From contig CAMLLU010000089.1 in assembly GCA_946480925.1 (NCBI GenBank), positions 1-19,189 of the forward strand: a stretch of DNA of 19,189 nucleotides, written 5' to 3'. Shown here piece by piece: positions 1 through 9,335 of this stretch (position 1 is the stretch's first letter; each line of letters begins with the position of its first letter). The notes below the pieces were generated by a model. The model was not told the origin of the DNA. It searched no databases and saw nothing but the letters and a program-made list of their open reading frames with translations. A program made the translations under genes and the position numbers. Origin of the DNA: an uncultured Rivibacter sp. (GTDB lineage: Bacteria > Pseudomonadota > Gammaproteobacteria > Burkholderiales > Burkholderiaceae).

Positions 1-85
1 TCACCTCGGGTGAAAACTTCGGGGACTTCCTCATCTTGGCTCCATTCTCAATCGACGGAGCCTCCTCAAAACGCCGGGCGGTTCA
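1..85 (-). mobile_element. IS3-family insertion sequence, one terminus (partial)
   Basis: On the minus strand the block starts at 85 with TGAACCGCCCGGCGTTTTGA, which has the TGAACC-type terminus common in IS3-family elements of the IS51/IS3 subgroups. It is followed 51 bp later by the start of a transposase OrfA reading frame. Only this end is in the window, so the second inverted repeat and the target duplication cannot be seen. The element points away from the rest of the window and lies 58 bp beyond the stop of the OmpA-like lipoprotein gene. The exact outer border at 85 is inferred from the TG...CA rule. Confidence 0.65.
2..34 (-). CDS. IS3-family transposase OrfA, first 11 codons (runs off the left edge)
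   Basis: Minus-strand ATG at 34-32 opens a frame reading MRKSPKFSPEV up to the window edge. This resembles the conserved beginning of OrfA proteins of IS3-family elements, which start with a short basic stretch followed by FSPEV/FSPEF before a helix-turn-helix. A Shine-Dalgarno-like GGAG lies just upstream, and the putative IS terminus is 51 bp before the start, as expected for this family. Only the extreme N-terminus is visible, so the subgroup and whether the element is intact cannot be judged. Confidence 0.6.
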   Translation of the reverse strand, partial: MRKSPKFSPEV

Positions 86-143
86 AGCTGGTACTTCGGC
101 ATCGATGCGCCCAAGCGCGTGACAGCGCACAGGCGTCAGGCGC

Positions 144-1370
144 TCAACACCCCACAATCTTGAACTCCACCCTCCGATCCAGCGCATCCGTCGCATCATC
201 CGTCCCCGTCCCGATGATGTTCTGCCGGTAACCCACACCACTCGCCTTGGTGCGCGTCATCAACTCCGGCGCCTCCGTCGTCAGCTTCTGACGGATCACC
301 GTCGCACGTTGCGCTGAGAGCTTGTCGTTGTACAGCTCGCTCCCGGTGCGGCTCGTGTGCCCCACCACGTCCATGCACACCTTCTCGGTCGCGCTGTGGC
401 GCGCAATGGTTCGCAGCCAGATCGGATACGGCCCGCTGATCTTCGGGTCGGGCCAGAAGTCGGTGCTGTTGGGCTTGAAGAGGAACTTCACGCCGAGGTT
501 GTTGTTGGCAATGCCGTAGGCCACCACCTTGCCGAAGGCCTGCTCGGCCTCGCTGTTCTTGCCGAGCTTCATGCAGGTGAGATAGATGCCGTTGAGCGTG
601 CGCATCTGTTCGCCGCTGGGCGTGGCGAGCACGCTCTTGTACAGGTCGAGCGCTTCCTGGTAGCGGTCGCCGTTGTACAGCTGCGTGGCTTCGTTGATAG
701 TGGCCGCCGTGGTCACGCGCTGAAAGTAGGCCGGGTCGGCCGGCTTGCCGGGCGGCGTGGCGCTGGTGCGGATGTAGCCGTCCACCACGCCGTCTTTCAC
801 GAGGATGGGGCTGTCGCGGTAGTAGGGCGTGGGCGTGGTGTCGAGGTTGTCGTCGCGCGCGCGTGACGACGATTGCGCCACCACCATGCCGTTCTTGGTG
901 TCGGTGAGTGCGAGGTCGATCTGGAACGGCGGGCGCGCGCCGGCCTTGGCCGCGGCCTGTACACGCGTGAGCGTGCCGGTCAGCAGGTATTGCGCCTTGC
1001 CCAGGCTGGCAGGCTGGAAGGGCAGCACCTCGAACTGGTTGCCGCGCAGGCGCTGTGTCACGCGCTCTTCGAGCAGCCGGGTCAGCGCGGTCTGCTGGCC
1101 CGAAGGGCTCTCGAACATGGGGTCGATGACGACGGCGCGCGTGCCGGTGAGCTTGGCCACGAAGGCGGGCAGCTTCTGCGTCTGCGCCATCAGGTTGTCG
1201 GTGGCTTGTGCCACGGCCTGCTCGAAGGCCACTTCATCGGTGCTGGCCACGGGCGGGGGCGGCGTGGCGCAGCCCGCGAGCAGGGTGCCGACGAGCAGCA
1301 GCGAGGCCCACAGAGCGATGGCAGGTCGCGGCATGGCGGCCGCACGCTGACGAAGAAGGTTCGCTTTCAT
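144..1370 (-). CDS. OmpA-family outer-membrane lipoprotein with TPR-like middle region
   Basis: A 408-residue predicted lipoprotein. A hydrophobic signal ends in a lipobox LLAGC with the acylated Cys at 34; an internal Met at 13 would give a shorter signal. Residues about 45-195 look like a CsgG/FlgO-type lipoprotein domain. About 220-285 is TPR-like (NEATQLYNGDRYQEALDLYK). About 290-408 is an OmpA-like peptidoglycan-binding domain with the pattern VVGHTSRTGSELYNDKLSAQ followed by RA. The Asp usually found in GHTD is Ser here, while the Arg of the RA motif is kept. ATG 1370 is preferred over GTG 1379 because it overlaps the kinase stop as ATGA, suggesting translational coupling. Likely role: an outer-membrane anchor or sensor partnered with the upstream kinase, possibly comparable to the OmpA-like T6SS accessory proteins (inference). 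Confidence 0.85.
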   Translation of the reverse strand: MKANLLRQRAAAMPRPAIALWASLLLVGTLLAGCATPPPPVASTDEVAFEQAVAQATDNLMAQTQKLPAFVAKLTGTRAVVIDPMFESPSGQQTALTRLLEERVTQRLRGNQFEVLPFQPASLGKAQYLLTGTLTRVQAAAKAGARPPFQIDLALTDTKNGMVVAQSSSRARDDNLDTTPTPYYRDSPILVKDGVVDGYIRTSATPPGKPADPAYFQRVTTAATINEATQLYNGDRYQEALDLYKSVLATPSGEQMRTLNGIYLTCMKLGKNSEAEQAFGKVVAYGIANNNLGVKFLFKPNSTDFWPDPKISGPYPIWLRTIARHSATEKVCMDVVGHTSRTGSELYNDKLSAQRATVIRQKLTTEAPELMTRTKASGVGYRQNIIGTGTDDATDALDRRVEFKIVGC

Positions 1371-3118
1371 TGCCCGCACTCCTGTTTGAGGGTGTCCTTC
1401 TCTTCGGCGGTGAGGGGCTCGCCGAGCGAAACGCGCTGGATGATGTCGACGCAGCGGCGCGACTGCGACGCCCGCGCCGTGGTCGCGGCGGCGGGACGGC
1501 GATCGGCCACCGCGCTGCGCGTGACCCGGGCCACCACCGGCGGTGGCTCCGCGGTGGGCACGGGCGCCGGCGCTGGCGTGGCCACGGCCTGTGTCGCCAC
1601 GTCGGACGGCGCGGGGTCGTCGAGCGGGGCCGTGCTGGTGCCCGAGGCGCCGAGCGTTTCAGGCGTGCCGCTCGAGGCAGGGGCCGTCAGCCCGCCTGCC
1701 TGGTCCTGCGCCTGTGCAACCGGTGCGGAAGCGGCCTCGACGGAGGCGGTCGAGGTCGCGGCGTCTTCGTCGTGCGTGCGATAGCGGACCGTGGCGCTGC
1801 TTTCGGGCGGCGACGCGGTGAACTCGACCAGCAGGTAGACCAGCCCGACGGAGGCTGCCACCGTCGCGGCGACGGCCGCGCCGGCCAGTGCCACCGTGCG
1901 GCGGCCGCGATGGTCGTTCCGTGACGGTGCGGCAGGTTGCGCGGTGGCAGGGGCGTGGGTGGCCAGCGACAGGTCGAGGGGCGCCGCGATGGTGGCGCCC
2001 GCGCTGCCGGTGGTGGTGAACGCCGAAGTGGCAAACGAAGGCTCGCGCCGCGAGGTCAGGGGCGGCGAGGTGTTGCCCAGCGTCGGCTCGCGTGTCGACC
2101 TGGCGGGCGCGGCCGGCGACGTGCCCTGCTGCGGCAGCGGGGCAGAGGGGGCAGGCGCGGTAGTGCTGGCCGGCAGCGCCAGCAGCACCCGCATCTCGGC
2201 CGCGCTCTGCGGCCGGTCCTGGGGCTGCACGGCCAGCGAGCGGTCGATTGCCTGCAGGAAACCCTGGCTGTAGCGTGCCGCCGCCAGCTGCGCGAGCGGG
2301 ACGTACTTGTCGCTGAGGAATCGCTGCACCGCGGGCGGCGGCGTCTGGCCGGCGATGGCGTAGTGCATCACCGAGCCCAGCGCGTACAGGTCGGTCCATG
2401 CGCCCTGCTTCATCTCGGGCATCTCGCCGTACTGTTCGACCGGCGCGTAGCCGGTCTTCAGGATGACGGTGAGCGCACGCTGCATGTCGCCGATGACACG
2501 CCGCGCCGCGCCGAAGTCGAGCAGCAGCGGCCGCCCGTCGGGCTGGATGAGGATGTTGTCGGGCGAGATGTCGCGGTGGTAGCAGCGCGCCTCGTGCATC
2601 TGTTCGAGCGCGTTGAGCAGGTGCTCCAGCAGGTGGCGCAGCCAGGCTTCGTCGGGCGGGCCCTTGCGCTGCTTGAGGGTGCGGCCCAGCGTGGTGCCGG
2701 CGTAGTAAGGCATCACCATGTAGGCGGTGCCGTGCGCTTCCCAGAAGCGATAGACCTTCAGCAGCGACGGGTGGTCGAACTGCGCCAGCAGGCGCGCTTC
2801 GTTGATGAAGCTGCGCAGGCCGGCGGCAAAGGTCTCGGCATGGCGCTCCGAGCGCACCGACACGGTCAACGCCTGCGTGCGCGAGGCCAGCTCGGCCGGC
2901 ATGTATTCCTTGATGGCGACCTGCCGGCTCAGCGAATGGTCGTAAGCCAGGTAGACGATGCCGAAGCCACCCTCGCCGATGACCGACAGTAGCTCGAACT
3001 CGGCCAGGCGCGTGCCGGCCGGCAAGGCGTTGGCCGGCCCGTCGAGCGCCCTGTTGCGCCCCGAACTCGGCACCAAACCCTTGCTGACGGTTCGTTCGTT
3101 GTCGTCGGGTGTCGTCAT
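1367..3118 (-). CDS. Hanks-type Ser/Thr protein kinase, single membrane span (kinase 1)
   Basis: A 583-residue kinase. The domain spans about 43-313 with glycine loop GEGGFGIV (48-55), Lys70 in AIKEY, catalytic Asp183 in HRDISPDN, Asp201 in LDFGAARR and an APVEQY segment for APE. The Lys usual in HRDLKPxN is Ser. An Ala/Pro-rich linker leads to one membrane helix near 408-433, then about 150 mostly Ala/Pro-rich residues, probably periplasmic, ending in a Cys-containing segment (CVDIIQ...QECGQ). ATG 3118 was chosen because kinase-like proteins often begin shortly before such linkers and the upstream GTG 3169 would add a non-conserved-looking leader and sit inside a dyad. It is first in a two-gene operon with the OmpA-like lipoprotein (4-base overlap). 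In T6SS loci such kinases (PpkA type) act opposite a PP2C phosphatase. Confidence 0.9.
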   Translation of the reverse strand: MTTPDDNERTVSKGLVPSSGRNRALDGPANALPAGTRLAEFELLSVIGEGGFGIVYLAYDHSLSRQVAIKEYMPAELASRTQALTVSVRSERHAETFAAGLRSFINEARLLAQFDHPSLLKVYRFWEAHGTAYMVMPYYAGTTLGRTLKQRKGPPDEAWLRHLLEHLLNALEQMHEARCYHRDISPDNILIQPDGRPLLLDFGAARRVIGDMQRALTVILKTGYAPVEQYGEMPEMKQGAWTDLYALGSVMHYAIAGQTPPPAVQRFLSDKYVPLAQLAAARYSQGFLQAIDRSLAVQPQDRPQSAAEMRVLLALPASTTAPAPSAPLPQQGTSPAAPARSTREPTLGNTSPPLTSRREPSFATSAFTTTGSAGATIAAPLDLSLATHAPATAQPAAPSRNDHRGRRTVALAGAAVAATVAASVGLVYLLVEFTASPPESSATVRYRTHDEDAATSTASVEAASAPVAQAQDQAGGLTAPASSGTPETLGASGTSTAPLDDPAPSDVATQAVATPAPAPVPTAEPPPVVARVTRSAVADRRPAAATTARASQSRRCVDIIQRVSLGEPLTAEEKDTLKQECGQ

Positions 3119-3166
3119 GGTCTCACTTCGGCCCCGATGAAAAGGTACTCCAAACAAACGCTTTGT

Positions 3167-3189
3167 CACGATGACCTTCGACCATCGTG
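3167..3189. promoter_or_regulatory. Perfect 7-9-7 inverted repeat, candidate operator
   Basis: CACGATG at 3167-3173 and its exact reverse complement CATCGTG at 3183-3189 are separated by 9 bp. It lies in the 258-bp divergent region between the two kinase genes, 49-71 bp upstream of the kinase 1 start. A 23-bp dyad of this geometry would fit a dimeric regulator, but no regulator gene is in the window. Its function is inferred from position and symmetry only. Confidence 0.4.
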
Positions 3190-3249
3190 GCCCTGTGGTT
3201 CTAGGGACTTACCCCGTGTTTCGGGGGCATTGGCAGGCAGACACCGGCA

Positions 3250-3265
3250 TGACTTTCGGACGTTG
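3250..3265 (+). promoter_or_regulatory. Copy 1 of shared 16-bp motif (13/16)
   Basis: TGACTTTCGGACGTTG differs at three positions from the exact pair at 9507 and 14283. It lies 111 bp upstream of the kinase 2 start, pointing toward it, in the divergent region between the two kinase genes. Confidence 0.35.
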
Positions 3266-3376
3266 CTCGCTGCCTTCACGCGGTGCAGCATTCCGCTCTG
3301 CAGTGCAAAGGCGTGGCTGCGAAGTGGCTGGCCACAAACCTGTGCCTGGCATTTCCAGGGAGTAGGGCTCAACGCA

Positions 3377-5383
<2,007 letters not shown>

Positions 5384-5395
5384 GGGGCTCCGCAG

Positions 5396-6475
5396 ATGGC
5401 CGATGCAGTAGCCCATGGCCTGCTGCGCCGCGCGGCTGCGCGGTGCTGCACGCTCGTGTGCGCAAGTGTGCTGGCCGGCTGTGCCTCGCAGCCCGCAGAA
5501 GAGCACTCCGATGCGCCCCGCCAGGCCGCCACGCCGGCGGCCGCCCCGCCCGCCACCGGCGAAGTGCTGGGCAAGAGCGACCGCTTCGTGATCTACGTGC
5601 CCAAGCCGGACGAGACGCTGCGCTCGGTGGCGGCGCGCTTCCTCGGCAGCGAAGACCGCTACTGGGTCATCGGCGACTTCAACAACATCACCAGGCCTGA
5701 AGCGGGGCAGCCGCTGGTGGTGCCGCTCAAGCCCATCAACCCCACGGGCGTCACGGCCGACCAGTACCAGACCGTGCCCATCCTCTGCTACCACCGCTTC
5801 GGCGGCGGCAACGGTAGCGGCAGCAGGATGGTCGTGTCGGCCGCCAACTTCGCGGCGCAGCTCGAATGGCTCAAGCGCAACGACTACCACGTGATCCGCC
5901 TGACGCAGCTCATGGGCTACCTCGAAGGCAAGCAGGCGCTGCCCAGGCGCTCGGTGGTCATCACCATCGACGACGGCTACGAATCGGTGTACCGCCACGC
6001 GCTGCCGTTGCTGCGCAAGTACAACTTCCCGGCCACGCTGTTCGCCTACACCGACTTCATCGGCGCCGGCGACGCGCTCACCTGGCTGCAGATGCAGGAG
6101 CTGGCCGCCTCGGGGCTGGTGGACATCCAGTCGCATTCGAAGACGCACCGCAACCTCATCGAGCGCACGCCCGGTGAAACCGACGAACGCTACCGCCAGC
6201 TCATCGACACCGAAGCCCGCGCGCCGCGCGAGCTGCTCGAACGCCGCCTGCCCGTGCAGGTGCGCCACTTCGCCTACCCCTACGGCGACGTGAACGACGT
6301 GGTGCTCGACGCGCTGGCACGCAACCAGTACACGCTGGCCGTTACGGTGAACCCGGGCGGCAACGCCTTCTTTTCGCAGCCCATGATGCTGCGGCGGACC
6401 ATGATCTTCGGCGACCACGACCTCGAAGCCTTCAAGGCCAAGCTGCAGATCAGCCGGGGCATCAACCTGCCATGA
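5396..6475 (+). CDS. LysM-like / polysaccharide deacetylase lipoprotein
   Basis: A 359-residue predicted lipoprotein with lipobox LAGC (Cys29). Residues about 62-112 look LysM-like (a DETLRSVAARFLGSEDRYW core followed by PLVVPL). The rest is a NodB-type carbohydrate esterase 4 domain: PILCYHRF near 123, TIDDGY with Asp192/Asp193, SHSKTH with His247 and His251 as the metal triad partners, and a YPYG motif near 293. The catalytic residues therefore appear intact. Family members remove acetyl groups from peptidoglycan or other N-acetylated polysaccharides. The start is 12 bp after the kinase 2 stop and the 3' end overlaps the next gene, so the three are probably co-transcribed. Local wall modification near a secretion apparatus is inference. 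Confidence 0.88.
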   Translation: MADAVAHGLLRRAAARCCTLVCASVLAGCASQPAEEHSDAPRQAATPAAAPPATGEVLGKSDRFVIYVPKPDETLRSVAARFLGSEDRYWVIGDFNNITRPEAGQPLVVPLKPINPTGVTADQYQTVPILCYHRFGGGNGSGSRMVVSAANFAAQLEWLKRNDYHVIRLTQLMGYLEGKQALPRRSVVITIDDGYESVYRHALPLLRKYNFPATLFAYTDFIGAGDALTWLQMQELAASGLVDIQSHSKTHRNLIERTPGETDERYRQLIDTEARAPRELLERRLPVQVRHFAYPYGDVNDVVLDALARNQYTLAVTVNPGGNAFFSQPMMLRRTMIFGDHDLEAFKAKLQISRGINLP

Positions 6476-7395
6476 GCCTGCGCATGCCACAGCCGTCGCT
6501 CCTGCGCGGCAGACCTGCCCATTCGGCGCTGCTGGGCCTGCTGTGCGCGGTGCTGACCGCCTGCAGCTCCACGCCGCCGGCCCAGACGCCCGACGCGCGC
6601 GACGACGACGTGCCGCAGTCCGTGGTGAGCCAGACGCCTGCACCGGCCTTCGAGCAACGCCAGCGTGAGCGCGCCGCCTCGCTGGCCAGGCAGGGCCGCC
6701 TGGCCGACGCCGCCGTGGCCTGGGAAGTGCTCACCGTGCTCAAGCCCGACGGTGCCGAATACCGCGAGCGCCTGGCCGAAACGCGCAGGCAGGCCGAGGC
6801 CGCGGCCACCGAGCGCATGCAGCGGGCCGCGGCGGCACAAAAGCGCGGCGAGCTCGACAACGCCACCTTGCACTACCTCTCGGTGCTGGCGGTGCAGCCT
6901 GAAAACACGCAGGCCGCCGATGCGCTGCGCACCATCGAGCGCGAGCGCAACAAGCGCATGTACCTCGGCAAGTTCTCGCGCATCACGCTCACGCGCCGCG
7001 CCCTGCAGGACAGCGAAGTTGCCGCGGCCCCGCGCCGGCTGCAGCAGCCAGGCACCCCCGCCGACCGCAACGACCTCGAGCACGCCACCATGCTGGCCAC
7101 CCAAGGCGAGCTCGACACGGCCATCCAGCTGCTCGAACGCCACCTCGCGGCAGACCGGCGCGACGAGCCCGTGCGCCAGCTGCTGGCCGAGGTGTACTTC
7201 CAGAAGGGCGAGAAGCTGGCCACGCGCGACAAGGCGGCGGCCATCGCGGCACTCGAGCGCTGCATACGGCTCGACGCCACGCACGCCCGTGCACTGGCCA
7301 TGCTCAAGGAGCTCAAGGGCGGCAACGGTGGTGCTGCCGCCGCCAAACCGTCTGCGGCCACCGCGGCGCCGCGCCGGGGCGCAGACCCGCGCTGA
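6472..7395 (+). CDS. TPR-repeat lipoprotein
   Basis: A 307-residue predicted lipoprotein: basic N-terminus, hydrophobic stretch and lipobox LTAC (Cys31), then TPR-like helical pairs. Examples are the segment with LARQGRLADAAVAWEVLTVL near 64-83, AAQKRGELDNATLHYLSVLA near 122-141, ATQGELDTAIQLLERHLA near 209-226 and a last pair near 240-275 ending in LDATHARALAML. The tail is Ala-rich and basic. Its ATG overlaps the deacetylase stop (ATGA), so translation is probably coupled. No enzymatic motif is visible; it is likely a scaffold or assembly factor in the envelope. It is the last gene of the kinase 2 operon, followed by a possible terminator. Confidence 0.8.
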   Translation: MSLRMPQPSLLRGRPAHSALLGLLCAVLTACSSTPPAQTPDARDDDVPQSVVSQTPAPAFEQRQRERAASLARQGRLADAAVAWEVLTVLKPDGAEYRERLAETRRQAEAAATERMQRAAAAQKRGELDNATLHYLSVLAVQPENTQAADALRTIERERNKRMYLGKFSRITLTRRALQDSEVAAAPRRLQQPGTPADRNDLEHATMLATQGELDTAIQLLERHLAADRRDEPVRQLLAEVYFQKGEKLATRDKAAAIAALERCIRLDATHARALAMLKELKGGNGGAAAAKPSAATAAPRRGADPR

Positions 7396-7448
7396 TCGCT
7401 CGCGCTCTGCGGCCGCAAGCCGGGGCCGCAATCCTTCATTCCTGCCCG

Positions 7449-7486
7449 GCCGCGCCCGTCTCGGTCGCGGCGTTGTGCATTTTTTT
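7449..7486 (+). terminator. Possible intrinsic terminator after the kinase 2 operon
   Basis: A 6-bp GC stem (GCCGCG 7449-7454 / CGCGGC 7466-7471) with an 11-nt loop is followed, after 8 nt, by seven T residues (7480-7486). The gap between stem and T-run makes it a weak candidate. It would separate the lipoprotein operon from ribA. Confidence 0.3.
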
Positions 7487-7572
7487 GAAGGCCGGAATCA
7501 AAGATGTTCATTTCGGAAAGGGGCCGAGCAAGGCAACATGCCGCCATCCCTCACACCGGAAGAGACCACCGG

Positions 7573-8259
7573 ATGTCCTGCATCACCCTCCTCAGAGACC
7601 CGCAACCCGCCGCCGATGGCGCACAGCAGCCCGAAGTGCGCATTCGCACCACGGTGCAGGTGCCGGTGGGGCTGGCCGATGGCCGTACCGTCCAGGCCAG
7701 CTTCGTTACCTTCCATGGCCTGGCCGATGGTCGCGAACATTTCGTATTGCGCTTCGGCAACCCGCAGGAGCAGGCCGCGCCGCTGGTGCGCCTGCATTCC
7801 GAGTGCATCACTGGCGACGTGTTCGGCTCGGCCCGCTGCGACTGCGGCCCCCAGCTGCGCGAAGCCATGCAGCGCCTGCACGCCCAGGGCGGCTACCTGC
7901 TGTACCTGCGCCAGGAAGGGCGCGGCATCGGCCTCTTCGCCAAGCTCGACGCCTACCGCCTGCAAGATGAAGGGCTCGACACCTACGAAGCCAACCGCAT
8001 GCTCGGCTTCGGCGAAGACCAGCGCGACTACCGCGTGGCCGCCCAGATGCTTGGGGCACTGGGCGTGGGGCGCATCACCCTGCTGTCGAACAACCCCGAC
8101 AAGCGTGCGCAACTCACAGAGGCCGGCATCGAAGTCAGCGCCCAGGTGCCCACCGGCGTGTTTGCCGGCCCAGACAACCTGCGCTACCTGCACGCCAAGG
8201 CGAAGCACACGCACCACACCATCGACCTGCCCGCTGCCGCTGCCACGGTGGAGGGCTGA
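7573..8259 (+). CDS. ribA: GTP cyclohydrolase II
   Basis: A 228-residue protein matching stand-alone RibA, which converts GTP to 2,5-diamino-6-ribosylamino-4(3H)-pyrimidinone 5'-phosphate, formate and pyrophosphate, the first step of riboflavin synthesis. Visible signatures are the zinc-binding Cys78, Cys89 and Cys91 in SECITGDVFGSARCDCG, the catalytic RQEGRGIGL segment, LLSNNPDKR and a C-terminal HAKAKHTHH. The N-terminus is about 30 residues longer than in E. coli RibA. ATG 7573 is chosen because an upstream ATG at 7504 would add a non-conserved-looking basic stretch; neither has a strong ribosome-binding site. No fused RibB domain and no recognisable FMN riboswitch were seen in the 177-bp leader. 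It is a housekeeping gene among signalling genes. Confidence 0.93.
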   Translation: MSCITLLRDPQPAADGAQQPEVRIRTTVQVPVGLADGRTVQASFVTFHGLADGREHFVLRFGNPQEQAAPLVRLHSECITGDVFGSARCDCGPQLREAMQRLHAQGGYLLYLRQEGRGIGLFAKLDAYRLQDEGLDTYEANRMLGFGEDQRDYRVAAQMLGALGVGRITLLSNNPDKRAQLTEAGIEVSAQVPTGVFAGPDNLRYLHAKAKHTHHTIDLPAAAATVEG

Positions 8260-8268
8260 TGAAAAAGG

Positions 8269-8293
8269 AAAAGGACGCCTCGGCGTCCTTTTC
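8269..8293. terminator. Bidirectional intrinsic terminator between ribA and the LysM/TPR gene
   Basis: Arms AAAAGGACGC (8269-8278) and GCGTCCTTTT (8283-8292) form a 10-bp stem with loop CTCG. T-rich sequence follows on the plus strand (CCTTTTCTTCC) and the A-rich left flank gives a T-run on the minus strand. It lies between the stops of two convergent genes. Confidence 0.85.
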
Positions 8294-8340
8294 TTCCTTC
8301 CTGCTGCATAGGGGCTGTGTAGCGACCGCTACGGCGCGCG

Positions 8341-9282
8341 CTACTTCAAGCCTTTGAGGCGCTCGCGCAAATCCACGGCCTTCTGGCGCTCGAGCTTCGC
8401 CGTGCCGTTGGTGGGGTCGAGTTCGAGCACGCGGTCCCACGCGGCAATGGCGACGTCGAGGTCCTGCTTGGCGAAGGCGCTGCGGGCGCGCAGCGTGTGG
8501 CGCGACACCAGTGACTTGCGCGCCTGCTCGGCCTTGGCGGCCGCTGCCGGTTGGTCCAGGCTGGCGGCTCGGCGGTACTCGTTGTAGGCACGATCCAGGT
8601 CGCCGGCCTTTTCGGCCGCCTCGCCGGCTCGCAGGGCCTTTTCACCCGGAGTGGGCTCGGGGGGGGGCGTGGGTGCCGGCGGGGGCGTGGGCACCGGGGC
8701 AGGAGGGGGAGGTGGCGGGGGAGCCACCGGCACGGGGGGCGGCACCGGCACAGGCCTCGCCTCGGGCCGCGGCTTGCCGGGAATGCGGATGGTCTGGCCG
8801 CCCGCCACCTGGCGCGGCACCTGGATGCCGTTGTAGCGCGCGAGGATGTAGAACGAATAGATGTCGCCGAGGTAGCGCCCGGCGATGGCCGACAGCGTGT
8901 CGTTCGGCCTCACCTGGTAGGGAAACGACTCGCGCCCCAGCGTGGCGATCGGGTCGGCGGTGATCTGGCGCGTCAGGTTCAGCGCCAGCTTGTTGTTCGG
9001 GTCTTGCCCCAATGCCTGCTGCAACTCGGCCCGGGCCTGTTCTTCGTTGCCCGCTTCCAGCAGCCCAATGGCCGCCTGCGCATGCCGTTGTGCCTGCTGC
9101 TGCGCCGCGGCGGTCACCGGCCCGCTGGGCACCGGCGCCGCAGTGGGCGCGGGCTGCTGCTCCACCGTGCCCATGGGCTGGCCGCTGGGGTCGGTGGAGG
9201 GCGCTGAGGCTGGCGGTTGGGTCTGGCAGGCCGACAAGATGCCGACGGCGGTGAAGAGCAGGGCAACACGCTTCTTCGTCAT
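8341..9282 (-). CDS. LysM and TPR-containing lipoprotein
   Basis: A 313-residue predicted lipoprotein (MTKKRVALLFTAVGILSAC, lipid Cys19). Residues about 62-108 form a TPR-like pair. About 120-168 is a LysM domain (YQVRPNDTLSAIAGRYLGD ... QTIRIPG), which binds the glycan of peptidoglycan. About 170-212 is an almost pure Pro/Ala/Val linker, and 213-305 is a second TPR-like region (AGDLDRAYNEYRRAASLDQP; LDVAIAAWDRVLELDPTNG). ATG 9282 is preferred because it begins directly before the signal peptide; ATG 9309 is a nine-codon-longer alternative. It is convergent with ribA and divergent from the TIGR02270-like gene. Likely a wall-anchored outer-membrane scaffold; a T6SS role is inferred only from the neighbours. 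Confidence 0.85.
   Translation of the reverse strand: MTKKRVALLFTAVGILSACQTQPPASAPSTDPSGQPMGTVEQQPAPTAAPVPSGPVTAAAQQQAQRHAQAAIGLLEAGNEEQARAELQQALGQDPNNKLALNLTRQITADPIATLGRESFPYQVRPNDTLSAIAGRYLGDIYSFYILARYNGIQVPRQVAGGQTIRIPGKPRPEARPVPVPPPVPVAPPPPPPPAPVPTPPPAPTPPPEPTPGEKALRAGEAAEKAGDLDRAYNEYRRAASLDQPAAAAKAEQARKSLVSRHTLRARSAFAKQDLDVAIAAWDRVLELDPTNGTAKLERQKAVDLRERLKGLK
8652..8741. repeat. G-rich low-complexity tract (Pro-rich linker of the LysM/TPR gene)
   Basis: The plus strand holds many runs of three or more G within about 90 bp, including nine consecutive G at 8659-8667. The minus strand encodes the Pro-rich linker of the lipoprotein. The plus strand has the composition of a multi-tract G-quadruplex former, and the G9 tract is a possible slippage site. 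Confidence 0.6.
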
Positions 9283-9335
9283 GAGCTTGGAAGGTTTGTC
9301 GTCTCGCATCGCTGAAGTGGGGCGGTCCGTCGGGC

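Noticed and set aside
3137..3376. 80-codon N-terminal extension of kinase 2
   Set aside because: Not protein-like, contains the dyad and motif, and a better-placed ATG with a Shine-Dalgarno sequence exists at 3377.
7396..7572. FMN riboswitch upstream of ribA
   Set aside because: None of the conserved RFN-element segments could be recognised; only GC hairpins and a T-run were seen.
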